A stretch of 20,975 nucleotides of DNA from Mikrocytos mackini (lineage: Eukaryota; Endomyxa; Ascetosporea; Mikrocytida; Mikrocytiidae), in assembly GCA_030180075.1 (NCBI GenBank), contig JASNJN010000237.1:1-20975 (forward strand). Direction: 5' to 3'. The position numbers were made by a program, and so were the translations under genes. The notes below the pieces were generated by a model. It did no database searches. It was not told the DNA's origin and worked only from the letters and a program-made list of their open reading frames with translations. Shown here one piece after another: positions 1-8,527 of the stretch (positions within the stretch are counted from its first letter, which is position 1; each line of letters starts with the position of its first letter).

Positions 1-40
1 TTGACTTCGTTTGCTATTTGCAGAACGACTCAATCATGAC

Positions 41-268
41 TAGGGTTGTGCCAAATATTCCGTTTTTTACGAAATTTTATATGTTGTTTATCTTAAGTTA
101 CAAAATATAGAACAATTCAAATTTTTTGAAAATTTCGGCAGGATCAAATTTTTTTAAAGCATATTTTGCCACTTTAGGGAATATTTCGCAACATTTACGG
201 AATATTTTGGGGTATTTTTAGTTATAAAATATGCATTTTGGCAAAATGGAATATTTTGCACAACCCTA
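41..268. mobile_element. hAT-type MITE, 228 bp, with 8-bp target duplication
   Basis: The ends are inverted repeats that start TAGGGTTGTGC and continue into AAATATTCC, with one mismatch over about 22 bp (41-62 against 247-268). They fit the hAT terminal rule (pyrimidine-A-G-N-G). The flanks are ATCATGAC (33-40) and GTCATGAC (269-276), an 8-bp target duplication with one mismatch. No coding sequence lies inside, so this is a non-autonomous element. It sits at the left edge of a TGTCA-rich repeat block. Termini and duplication are read directly from the sequence; the hAT assignment follows from 8-bp duplications and the TAGGG end. Confidence 0.8.
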
Positions 269-269
269 G

Positions 270-389
270 TCATGACACATGACACACTTTGACACACCCC
301 AAAATTTCCAGATTTGACAATTGTGTCACGTTGTGTCAAATTCTCATTTTTGACAAAATCGTCACGGTGTGTCATGACAATTGTGTCAA
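270..389. repeat. TGTCA-rich block, left copy of a 120-bp direct repeat
   Basis: This block matches 2791-2911 in the same orientation at nearly 90% by eye; most differences lie in the first 20 bases. It contains three dyads of the form TGACA-N4-TGTCA at 315-328, 351-364 (one mismatch) and 375-388. It lies beyond the 3' end of the minus-strand hAT gene. It may be subterminal sequence of that transposon, but this is inference. Confidence 0.75.
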
Positions 390-481
390 ATCGAAATTTT
401 CGGCAATTTTCAGGATTATTTTTTATTGAATTAATGGATAAAAATGTTCGCAAATCAATAATTAAATGAATAGTATCGTTA

Positions 482-2405
482 TTATTTCTTATTTATGCTT
501 TGTCTTAACTTTAATCGTTGTGCAAGTCTGTTAATCGAAATTCTGTTCCTACGCTGCCCGGATAAGATACCGGCATAACTAAAAACCCTTTCTACACTTC
601 CATTTGACCATATTAATGTCTTGGTATAAAGGTGAACTTCATATAAGGTTTTGTAGATGTATTTTCTCTTGTTCCAAAATCTTTTGTTGTCGGAATAATC
701 AATTTCTCCCATGTAGTTATCAAGTTCTTCTTCAAATTCCAACGTCGTTTCAATCATTTTTCTTTCTTAGGATCTGTAGATATTACTTCGTCCAATAGCT
801 GGCTGTCTGACAAACCTGTAGGATTATCTAGATTGTCTGTTTGTGTGTTATCTTCTACCACAGGTTTGTAGAAATGTCCAAAGTTCGTTAAAATAAGTGA
901 TTTAGCTCTTTCCCTATCTTCATTTTCCATGTTTTTGATATGCTTTCTGTCTAAAAACATAGTAATCAGAATATTTTGTTTATATTCCTTAACGCTGTAT
1001 ACTTTCTTCTCAATGTTTGTGGTGAGTTTACCAACAAATTTCGATAAACAAGTCCATTCCAATGGCAGTTCTTTGATTTGAACTTGTAATTTTTTAAATT
1101 CCTCAAACCAGTTTTAAAAATACCCTATTTCTGGTTCATCCCGCTCCATCTTGAGGACAATTTCTGAAAGTTTCTTTAATATTTTGTCCAACGAACGTGC
1201 TTTTTCAAAGTCAAACTCTCTTATTAAAATGTACTTCTGGTCTTCATTATTTGCTAGATCTTTTATTTTGTTTCGTGTTGTATTATTTTGTCTATCATTT
1301 GATATATTGATAGCCATCTTATTTGAATAGGCATGGGTATTCTTATTTTTAGTTTGTTGCTTATGGTTTCTACTCTTAAAAACTTGGTGAGTGTTATAGA
1401 TTCCTCTATAAACTTTAAAATGCCAGGAACTTCTTTTATTGAATTTAGTACGGCTAGATGTGGATAGTGGTTAATGCAACCATAACGAAATATATCTTTT
1501 TGTTCGTCACCAAAGCTTCCGTTTTTAATCTTGCTGTTTATCTTATCTCCTATGCGTGCTGCAGGAAATATAGCCTCTAAATCGTCTTCTGATTCACTTG
1601 ACCCTAGTTGATGTTGATTATCGACATCCTCTTCTTCTTTTTCCGTGTCCAGAGTGATTATAGCTTCAAGTCGTCTTTTAAAGTCTTTGGCAGTCTTGAT
1701 CATTGTATTGCAATTGACCGATGTGAACCCAATAATTCTTTCAGGTGGTATTGCATAAATCCCGCAGAGACTAACTAGTCCATTTGATATCGCCACTGCC
1801 TTTTGTTCTGAAAGTTTAATCAAGTCAACAATGTAGTTTATATGTTGATTCTCTCTTGTGCATACACGTGCAAACATTAACAAAACACACCGTTGGTCTC
1901 CTGTTTTCCATAAATCACAGGCGATACTTATCCATTTGCTAGTTGCGAATGTTGTCTGTAATTTACTATTGTAATCTTTTAGCCTTTCGTTTAGATACCT
2001 GTTTATAGTTGGCTTTGATGGAATTGTAGAGTAGTTGCTCATTGCTGACCAGATCTTGCGCATGTCAGAATCGAAAAGAACATTCATAGGGAGATATGTC
2101 TTGAGCACCAGGCTGCAGATAGTTGCTAATCCCATCTTCTGACGCTTAATGGTTTTATCCTCTGATCCTAACACAGTCAGTGTCACGTTCTTGTTCTCCT
2201 TTACTTCGTTAACCATGCTTTCAAGTTTAGATTTCATAATTTCCTGTATTTCGAGTTTGTGTTGATTCTCAACATGACGTGCAAAGTTATACTTCGCATA
2301 CCTGCTGTCACCGGGGAGATATGAGCAAAACTTGCACTTCAATGTGATCGAATTGGGGTCAGAAAACAATTCTGACTCTTCGGCTATCAGTTTTCGTTGG
2401 TTCAT
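482..2405 (-). pseudogene. hAT transposase relic A (BED zinc finger type), broken
   Basis: The start is ATG at 2405-2403. The first 380 codons (2405-1263) carry a BED-type zinc finger (C24, C27, H44, H49). Then follow the hAT catalytic motif ACDLWKTG (D164, codon 1914-1916), a GFTSVNCNTM stretch where hAT proteins normally have the second Asp but here have Ser, a C-x2-H-like GCINHYPHLAV, and IQIRWLSIYQM. After a frameshift in A-runs near 1263-1275 the gene resumes with IKDLANNEDQ, meets an in-frame TAA at 1114-1116, continues at NWFEEFKKL, and shifts again in an A-run near 757. The C-terminal hAT dimerisation region (VERVFSYAG, QRRNRIS) ends at 482. Two frameshifts, one stop and a missing catalytic Asp make it inactive. 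hAT transposases cut DNA and reinsert it with 8-bp duplications. The reading of the pieces as one gene rests on family order. Confidence 0.88.
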
Positions 2406-2790
2406 ATTTTTTCTTAAAATTTAAAAGTTTGAAAAATGTTTCAATACTGTAAAAATTTTGTCAGATGAATTATTATGTGTCAATAATTGACAAAGTTGTC
2501 AATTTAGGGGTGTGTCAATTGACACAAGTGTCATTTTAAATTCGACACAAATGTGTCAAATGACAAAATTGTCCCTCTTTAAATTTTTGTTAAATTTGAC
2601 TCATTATCCTGTTTTTGACAATATTGTCACGAAAACAGGCCATACGTGTCAAATTCGCGATTTATTTTTGTGTCAAATCGTGTCCAACCTGTGTCACTTT
2701 TATAAAAGTCGTGACACAACTGTGTCAAACAACCTTTTTCCCAAATTTGACAAATTTGTCAAATATAAACCCCTAAAATTTACACCTGTG

Positions 2791-2911
2791 TCATGACACA
2801 TTTTGAACTTTGACACACCCCTAAAATTTCCAAATTTGAAAATTGTGTCAAATTGTGTAAAATTCTCGTTTTTGACAAAATTGTCACGGTGTGTCATGAC
2901 AATTTTGTCAA
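2791..2911. repeat. Right copy of the 120-bp direct repeat
   Basis: This is the counterpart of 270-389, in the same orientation. Conserved pieces include TTTGACACACCCC, AAATTTCC, AATTGTGTCA and GTCACGGTGTGTCATGACAA. Direct rather than inverted orientation is unexpected for the two subterminal regions of a single hAT element. Confidence 0.75.
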
Positions 2912-2925
2912 TGTGTCAACTGTGT

Positions 2926-2944
2926 CAATTTTGTACCATCACTA
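2926..2944. mobile_element. Probable hAT right terminus
   Basis: Read inward on the minus strand the end is TAGTGATGGTACAAAATTG, which fits the hAT terminal rule (T-A-G-T-G). It is followed inward by TGACACA repeats. Immediately outside, at 2945, the reading frame of a different hAT transposase resumes with VETPEFLRF. The predicted 8-bp target duplication is GTAGAAAC (2945-2952). The partner terminus is not visible and should lie left of the window. Confidence 0.5.
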
Positions 2945-4418
2945 GTAGAAACCCCAGAATTCCTTCGATTCTTAAAGAAATTTTCCAAATTGTGTCATTC
3001 CAATCTAGTATTAATTTCTAAAGACACTATACATCATAGAACCACGTTTTCAAAGAAGATAACAGACATCTATCAACAAGAAAAATCCGATTTTAAATCT
3101 ATTTTAAGTAAAAACTATAAATATGCCCTTTATATGGATATATGGAAACATAATGCATCATGGAACAACTTTTTAGCAATCTTTATTTCATTTGTTTCTT
3201 CCGATAACCAACTTCAAATAAGAAATTTAGAAACTAGAAAAATTACAGGATCAACAAAAGACAATATTAAGACTATAACAAGTGAAGTACTACAGGACTT
3301 TGGTTTAAAGAAATCAGATTGCAATGCCATAGTCACAGACGCGGGAAGCAATATAAAGGACTTACTTCCTCCAATTCCGAGTATTATTTGTTTCTGCCAT
3401 CGGATAAACACTCTAGTTAAATGCATGTTGGAAAAGGGTGATTCACAAATCCAGAAACTTCTAAAAGCTGCATCAAAGGTCTCTCACATGTCCAAATACT
3501 CCACTTTCTTCAATATAGTTAAAAAGAAACTACCTAGTCTCTGCCCAACAAGATGGAACACTACTTACATTCTCCTTCTTGCAATAAGAAACAATTATGA
3601 AGAATTAATTTCCTACTTAGAAGATCAACATCATTACAATGTCATCAACGAGATACCGCGGATATTACTAATCGAATTGGTAGATTTACTCGAACCATTT
3701 AATTTCGCTACCAAGGTAATGGAAACGAACATAGGAAATTTGTGTGAAATTCTTCCATTGATTTATTGCTTTAAAAAACATCTACATACCAATTTAAAAG
3801 ATAGTGATAATATAAAAAGGCTAAAAACTGTGGCCAGATTACTATTGGCAGACAAAATGAGTGTTTACGGCCCTGTCCAAGAACTACTAAAAATGAGTTC
3901 ATATCTTAATCCGAAATATCAAAAAGCTCGAGTTTTTGTCATCGTATGAAGAGAAAGTTAACTTTATACAAAAGATTAGAGACCAACTAACGTCTCCTAG
4001 CTACAACCAATCCGAAAACAGTCCTCCAACTGCCGACAATGAAGAAGTTACAAATAATCTAGATGCAAAACGAAGTAAGACCACGAGCAAATTTTACGAC
4101 TCGTACAACAATTTAAAACACAAAACAGATATGTTTGCAGATGATGAAATTTACGAATATGAGTTGTTAACCACTAAAACAGCTCAGCGATTAATTGAAA
4201 ATCCACCCGAATTCTGGAAAACTTATGGTAAGAAGCTACCTGGATTAAACAAACTATATAACGGGCTAAATTTTATTATTGGAGCGTCTTCTTTGGTTGA
4301 GGGGCATTTTAGTAAATTGGGATATTACCTCAATGGGCGTAAGAATAGATTAAACGATAAGAAAGTTACTGCATATTCGTTTTTAAATGGCAATATCACC
4401 AAGAAACTAACTAATTAA
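2945..4418 (+). pseudogene. hAT transposase relic B, 5'-truncated and frameshifted
   Basis: Coding similarity begins abruptly at 2945 (VETPEFLRFLKKF), the middle of a hAT transposase; the N-terminal DNA-binding part is absent. Visible motifs are MDIWKHNASW (catalytic Asp, codon 3137-3139), VTDAGSN (second Asp, 3338-3340), CFCHRINTLV (C-x2-H), LCPTRWNTTY, and a C-terminal dimerisation segment with LPGLNKLYNG and SLVEGHFSKLG. The frame breaks at the A5 run 3921-3925: the upstream frame stops at 3949 while the correct frame continues as LEFLSSYEEKV to the stop at 4416-4418. It belongs to a different hAT lineage from relic A, on the opposite strand. The truncation point coincides with the end of the TGTCA block, so I infer the gene was split by an insertion. 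Confidence 0.87.
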
Positions 4419-6143
4419 TGTTATGTCTCATTATAAAACACATTTAAATCAAACTGATTCTTTATTATTTGGAAAGACAACACATATTTTAATATAATTT
4501 TTAGCCATATATATACCCAATATATAATTCACAAAAGTATTGGATCGGTATTTTAATTCAGATTTTTGACGGTTTAATCGGACTATCTTATCAGCTGTTT
4601 ACTATCTATATCAACATGACAAGTTTGGTATTTGTGCATTGGGATTTCATAACAGCATAATATGAATATATTTGTATATGTCTATAAGATTTGAAACTAT
4701 CAAGAAGGTATCAAACTTTTATTTGGCCTACAATAACACTTTTGTGAAAACATCAATGAGATTGATTAGGCAAATCTCTTGTTTATAACAAATTTTTAGT
4801 ATCTGTTCATATAAGTATCTGGTATTACAGCATTTTCCAGTGAGTACAAGAAGAAGACAGTTCATATAGAGTAGTGAAGGCTTCGTTTCAAACCACAAAT
4901 AAGGGTATGTTTAGTTTGTTATCTCTTGTCATATGGTGTTTTAGTAAACGGTCTATTGGGTCTTCTCGCATAAATTGGCCGATCTTGTTCTTTTAAAGTT
5001 TTGAAAATTTAAATTACAAACTACAGGGGGCAATCGACCTTGACACGTATCTTATTAACAAAATATGATTAAGAACAACAATAAGAGCGAAAGGTTCAAT
5101 TCTACTTGTCTTGGAAGGAAAAGAAACAAAAATGATAATAATAGGTATACAATCACGCCCAATACATATTATGGATTTAAAAAGTTTTCTATACCATGGC
5201 TGTAGTAGGAACGAATACACCTACAATTTCAAAGAGAGGAATAGAGTACAGTTATATTATAAAGCAAAGATCTCGTCCTAAACATTTGTAACCATTTGTT
5301 TAGAACATATAAACACCTATTATCAATAGCGAACATATACGACTTCCAGAGTTTATTAACAAGAGAATACTGGTAGGATATAAACATGTGAAATGAAATA
5401 TAGCAAACTGACAATTCTATTTAAGACATTCCCATAACTTTGCCATTTGAACAGAAAGTTTAAAATCTAGGAAAATTAAAAATTGCCCTATAGTTACAAC
5501 AAATTATTAAGAACTTGGTAAATGAGTACAACAAAACAAGATCAGTGATATTGAAATGAATTGTAAACAGAAAACAAATATTATAGGGTTTATAAGTCTT
5601 ATCCAAGTAAATTCTTTGAGCAAGTAATTCTGATATAACCTAAAAGATATGAAGAAAAGATCATTTATTCTTGGGAGCAAGTGTAATAATTAAAATGGAA
5701 ACAGGATTTGGAATTTATTAATAAATATTAAAGTTCTATTTTTATAAATATAGAGATAATGTTAGGTTGATTGTGAAATAATCATTGGAAAATGAAATAT
5801 TTTAACATATATGTTATAAATATAATTTAATAAAAATTTTGACACAATGAAATTATATTTAACACTAATTTTGTAAAAAACTTATTGACGTTATTTGCAA
5901 ATTGTATAATCATCTTAAATACATAATTAACAAACAATAGATTCTATAAGTTTACCAGTAAAGTAAATATGTTTAGGGCAATATTTATTCTTTAATGTTC
6001 AGTTGAAAAGAATTTAAAATATTGGTGAAATAAGTTCAATACTAATTTTTTTGAAAACGGCATTTAATTACTATTCTCATTTTCTACATTTAATTATTGA
6101 TGTTTATACTAAATAGGAAATCATGATTAATAAAAAAACTAAA
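4419..6143. other. AT-rich stretch with no recognised gene
   Basis: I find no recognisable protein or RNA here. On the plus strand around 5042-5278 one frame is nearly open (LEGKETKMIIIGIQ, HGCSRNEYTYNF) with a single internal stop, on the side away from two short minus-strand frames. It matches no family I know and may be an old gene fragment. The remainder, especially 5420-6140, is very AT-rich, with scattered short frames and no repeat boundary that I could define. Confidence 0.5.
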
Positions 6144-6151
6144 CTTATAAC

Positions 6152-6360
6152 TATGACTTTGATTTATAGTACATTTTTTACGTCATAATTTTTCATTAAA
6201 AATTAAAAATGCGAAATAGTACCAAAAACCGCAAAATAGTACATTTCTGGGATCATAATGAAGCCAAAAAAAATTAAACTTTGAATTGTTACGATTGTTC
6301 TAACAGGTTTTAAACAAAATATAAAATTTTCGAAAAAATGTACTATTTTTCAAGGCCCTA
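6152..6360. mobile_element. hAT-type MITE, 209 bp, with perfect 8-bp duplication
   Basis: CTTATAAC occurs exactly at 6144-6151 and 6361-6368. The right end reads inward TAGGGCCTTGA, the left end TATGACTTTGA. The arms share ATAGTACATTTTTT (6166-6179, inverted at 6333-6346). The left terminus has lost the consensus G at position 3. A related AATAGTAC motif recurs twice inside. It has no coding content. It lies about 170 bases upstream of the piggyBac gene and may have displaced the original 5' flank. Confidence 0.78.
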
Positions 6361-6417
6361 CTTATAACAAACATCGGTGTAGCATGATACAAACTTGTTC
6401 TGAGAATAAACCCAAAT

Positions 6418-6462
6418 TTCCGATTCCGACCAGCCGAAAATCGGGTCGGGTCGGAATCGGAA
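6418..6462. repeat. 14-bp perfect inverted repeat (TTCCGATTCCGACC)
   Basis: TTCCGATTCCGACC (6418-6431) pairs with 6449-6462 around a 17-base spacer that contains CGGGTCGGG. The segment is GC-rich compared with its surroundings and ends just before the piggyBac reading frame opens. A similar GC-rich inverted layout occurs inside the MITE at 14069-14445, so this may be a remnant of another MITE. Confidence 0.6.
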
Positions 6463-6527
6463 CGGTAATTGAGTAAAATGCTCAACTCTGCTTGAAACTA
6501 TTAATCAGCGAAGACATCATTGATGAA

Positions 6528-7835
6528 ATGGCTTCGAGTACTAATGAATATGCCCATAGAAAATTAGACACTGTCAACATGTCAAATAGTAGAATAACCA
6601 AATGGCATGATGTTGATACAAACGAAATGTGGACTTTTATGGGTATCGTGTTGTACATGGGTATTGTGCATCTTCCTAGATATGAGAATTACTGGTCTAA
6701 AAAGAAGTTGTACAAGTCAGAGGTATGTTCAAAACAGATTACTATAGATCGTTTTCTTTTTATTCTTGGAAATATACACTTTAGTACATTGGAAAATTCG
6801 GGGAGTAAGCTGAGTAAGTTAGAATTCTTGACAAAAAGGCTAAATGAAAATTTTAGAAAATACAAATATCCCGATGAAACTGTTGTAGTTGATGAATCAA
6901 TCGTTCCATTCAGAGGGAGAATCAGTTTTAAACAGTACATAAAGAACAAAAGCCATAAATATGGCTTTAAATTGTTTAAAATTTGTGACAATTCTAGTTA
7001 CATATTTAAATTCATAATTTACACTGGAAAAGAAACACTTAATTCGGAGCCCGTTACATCGCCCTTTTTGATTGTCAAAGATCTTATGAAGAATTACTTA
7101 GACAAAGGGCATACGTTAGTAACAGACAACTGGTATACTTCGTTTGATTTGTCGACATTCTTACTTGATCACAGCACCTATTTCGTTGGGACCATAAGGC
7201 GGAATAGGAAGTTCATTCCCAAAACTATATTCAAGCCCATTTTAAAGAAATCCGAGAACTGTAGTTTATACCATCCACAGGGCGTTCAAATTTTGAGATG
7301 TTGTGATAACAGGGAAGTGTTATTTCTCTGTTCTAAGCCATATGACAATGATCTAGAGACTAGTAATGAAGGTGATGTTCTTGTCAAACATCCAATAATG
7401 AAGCTCTATAACTCAGGTAAATCGGGCGTTGATCAAAATGACCAAAATTCTCATTATGGAGATGTACTTAGAAAATCTAAAAAGTGGTATCGTAAACTAG
7501 GATTCGAACTCTTGTTGAACCTTACTGTCAATAATGCTTTCGTGTTATACAAAAGTCAGGGAAATTTAGGATCGATGATAAATTTCCGTGAAAAACTGGT
7601 AAGTGAAATATTTAATTTGAAAAGTAAAAAGGTACAAAAACACAAACTTGAACGTCACTTATCTAAGTATAGTCAACGATGCAAAAATTGTTACAACAAA
7701 AAGCAATCCTTGGAAGGTTCTTATAATGCTGGCCGTAATACAAAGAAACCGGTTTTATATTGTCCTGGCTGTGGAGAAAATGAGTTTTATTCTTTGGAGT
7801 GTTTCTTTGAAAAACATAATACTAAGAAAACCTGA
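6528..7835 (+). CDS. piggyBac transposase, catalytic core and C-terminal Cys-rich domain intact, N-terminus missing
   Basis: The frame is open from 6477 (after TAA at 6474-6476) to 7835; the first ATG is at 6528, giving 435 residues. The three catalytic aspartates of the piggyBac DDE_Tnp_1_7 fold are in place: VVDESIVPFRG (D122), VTDNWYTSFD (D200) and SGVDQNDQ (D302). The C-terminal cysteine-rich zinc domain that binds piggyBac termini is visible as CKNC, then CPGC, then LECFFEKHN. No stop or frameshift interrupts it. Family members usually carry about 100-130 more N-terminal residues; similarity starts at KLLISEDIIDEMASSTNEYA. Upstream sequence is a hAT MITE and a GC-rich hairpin, with no exon-like remainder. 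No TTAA-flanked CCC termini were found nearby. It is either a 5'-truncated relic that is still young, or a domesticated gene; the sequence does not decide. Confidence 0.88.
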   Translation: MASSTNEYAHRKLDTVNMSNSRITKWHDVDTNEMWTFMGIVLYMGIVHLPRYENYWSKKKLYKSEVCSKQITIDRFLFILGNIHFSTLENSGSKLSKLEFLTKRLNENFRKYKYPDETVVVDESIVPFRGRISFKQYIKNKSHKYGFKLFKICDNSSYIFKFIIYTGKETLNSEPVTSPFLIVKDLMKNYLDKGHTLVTDNWYTSFDLSTFLLDHSTYFVGTIRRNRKFIPKTIFKPILKKSENCSLYHPQGVQILRCCDNREVLFLCSKPYDNDLETSNEGDVLVKHPIMKLYNSGKSGVDQNDQNSHYGDVLRKSKKWYRKLGFELLLNLTVNNAFVLYKSQGNLGSMINFREKLVSEIFNLKSKKVQKHKLERHLSKYSQRCKNCYNKKQSLEGSYNAGRNTKKPVLYCPGCGENEFYSLECFFEKHNTKKT

Positions 7836-8527
7836 AGATAATTAATTTTAGATTTGAATTTTTAAATGCATTCTTTTCAAATTTAAATGTAGATATTGAT
7901 TTGCATTATATCGGAACATGGAAATGATCATACCATATTTTTTCAGACGTTTATATAAAAATTAATTTAGCACAACAGGATGAAACTATATTGTTATACT
8001 ATGATACATGTAAAGTAAAGGTTGTAATTCACTGAAAATAAAAATTTTCTTAAAATTTCACGAAATTTTTTGTTATTGCTGCAAATCATTTAAAATTACC
8101 GGGAAAATTCTCAAAATATGCTACTCGACTATCAAAAGATTTTCAATACTAAAATATTCCTAACTCTATGAATTTCCTAAATTAGCCTCCGCATAAAAAA
8201 TAAAAAAAGAATTCAGATTTTTACTAATATAATATTTATCAGAATTAATATGTAATTATATCTTAAATATAGATCTTGAGCTCGTTTATTTCATAATAAT
8301 ATTTATTTCGAAAAACAAGCCCGAATTTTTAAAAGATTATTCCCTCAAAGATTTTGAATTTGGGTGTGAATAAGTAAAAGTGTAAAATATTGGACATGAA
8401 CGAAAATGTTCCATTTTCAACTGGTCATTTTTATTAAAATTCTCTGATACCAACATATGTTATTTTGAGATATTTTAAAGCAAAAAAGTTCAATCTGAAT
8501 TCCTATTTTGTAACCCGTGTATTAGCC
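7836..8527. other. AT-rich intergenic stretch
   Basis: No gene is seen between the piggyBac stop and the MULE stop. It contains an inverted copy of GAATTCAGATT (8209-8219) matching part of the 20-bp repeat at 8492-8511, and otherwise AT-rich filler. No piggyBac terminus (CCC next to TTAA) could be found. Confidence 0.5.
8492..8511. repeat. 20-bp direct repeat, left copy
   Basis: AATCTGAATTCCTATTTTGT is identical to 10092-10111 and in the same orientation. The two copies bracket the MULE transposase gene. An 11-bp inverted part-copy lies at 8209-8219. Confidence 0.8.

Larger units (their letters stand above)
2478..2944. repeat. TGTCA/TGACA-rich block, right side of hAT relic A
   Basis: About 25 copies of TGTCA or TGACA are packed into roughly 460 bases. 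Six occur as dyads TGACA-N4-TGTCA (2488-2501, 2561-2574 with one mismatch, 2616-2629, 2748-2761, 2873-2886, 2897-2910). Others face the opposite way with a 2-bp gap (2513-2524). A second short motif, CCCCTAAAATTT, recurs near 2770 and 2817 and inverted at 2502-2510. The block lies upstream of the minus-strand hAT gene. Clustered short motifs near hAT ends are commonly transposase-binding sites. I infer that role here; nothing in the sequence proves it. Confidence 0.75.

Noticed and set aside
154-453. 99-codon minus-strand frame over the left repeat block
   Set aside because: It is a by-product of the repeat composition and of the MITE end; no conserved motif.
2505-2823. MITE with TAGGGGTGTGTCAA inverted ends inside the TGTCA block
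   Set aside because: No target duplication, and the other copy of the block (270-389) continues across the proposed right boundary.
5014-5414. Two short minus-strand frames of hydrophobic composition
   Set aside because: No initiation context, no recognised motif; they look like chance frames in AT-rich DNA.
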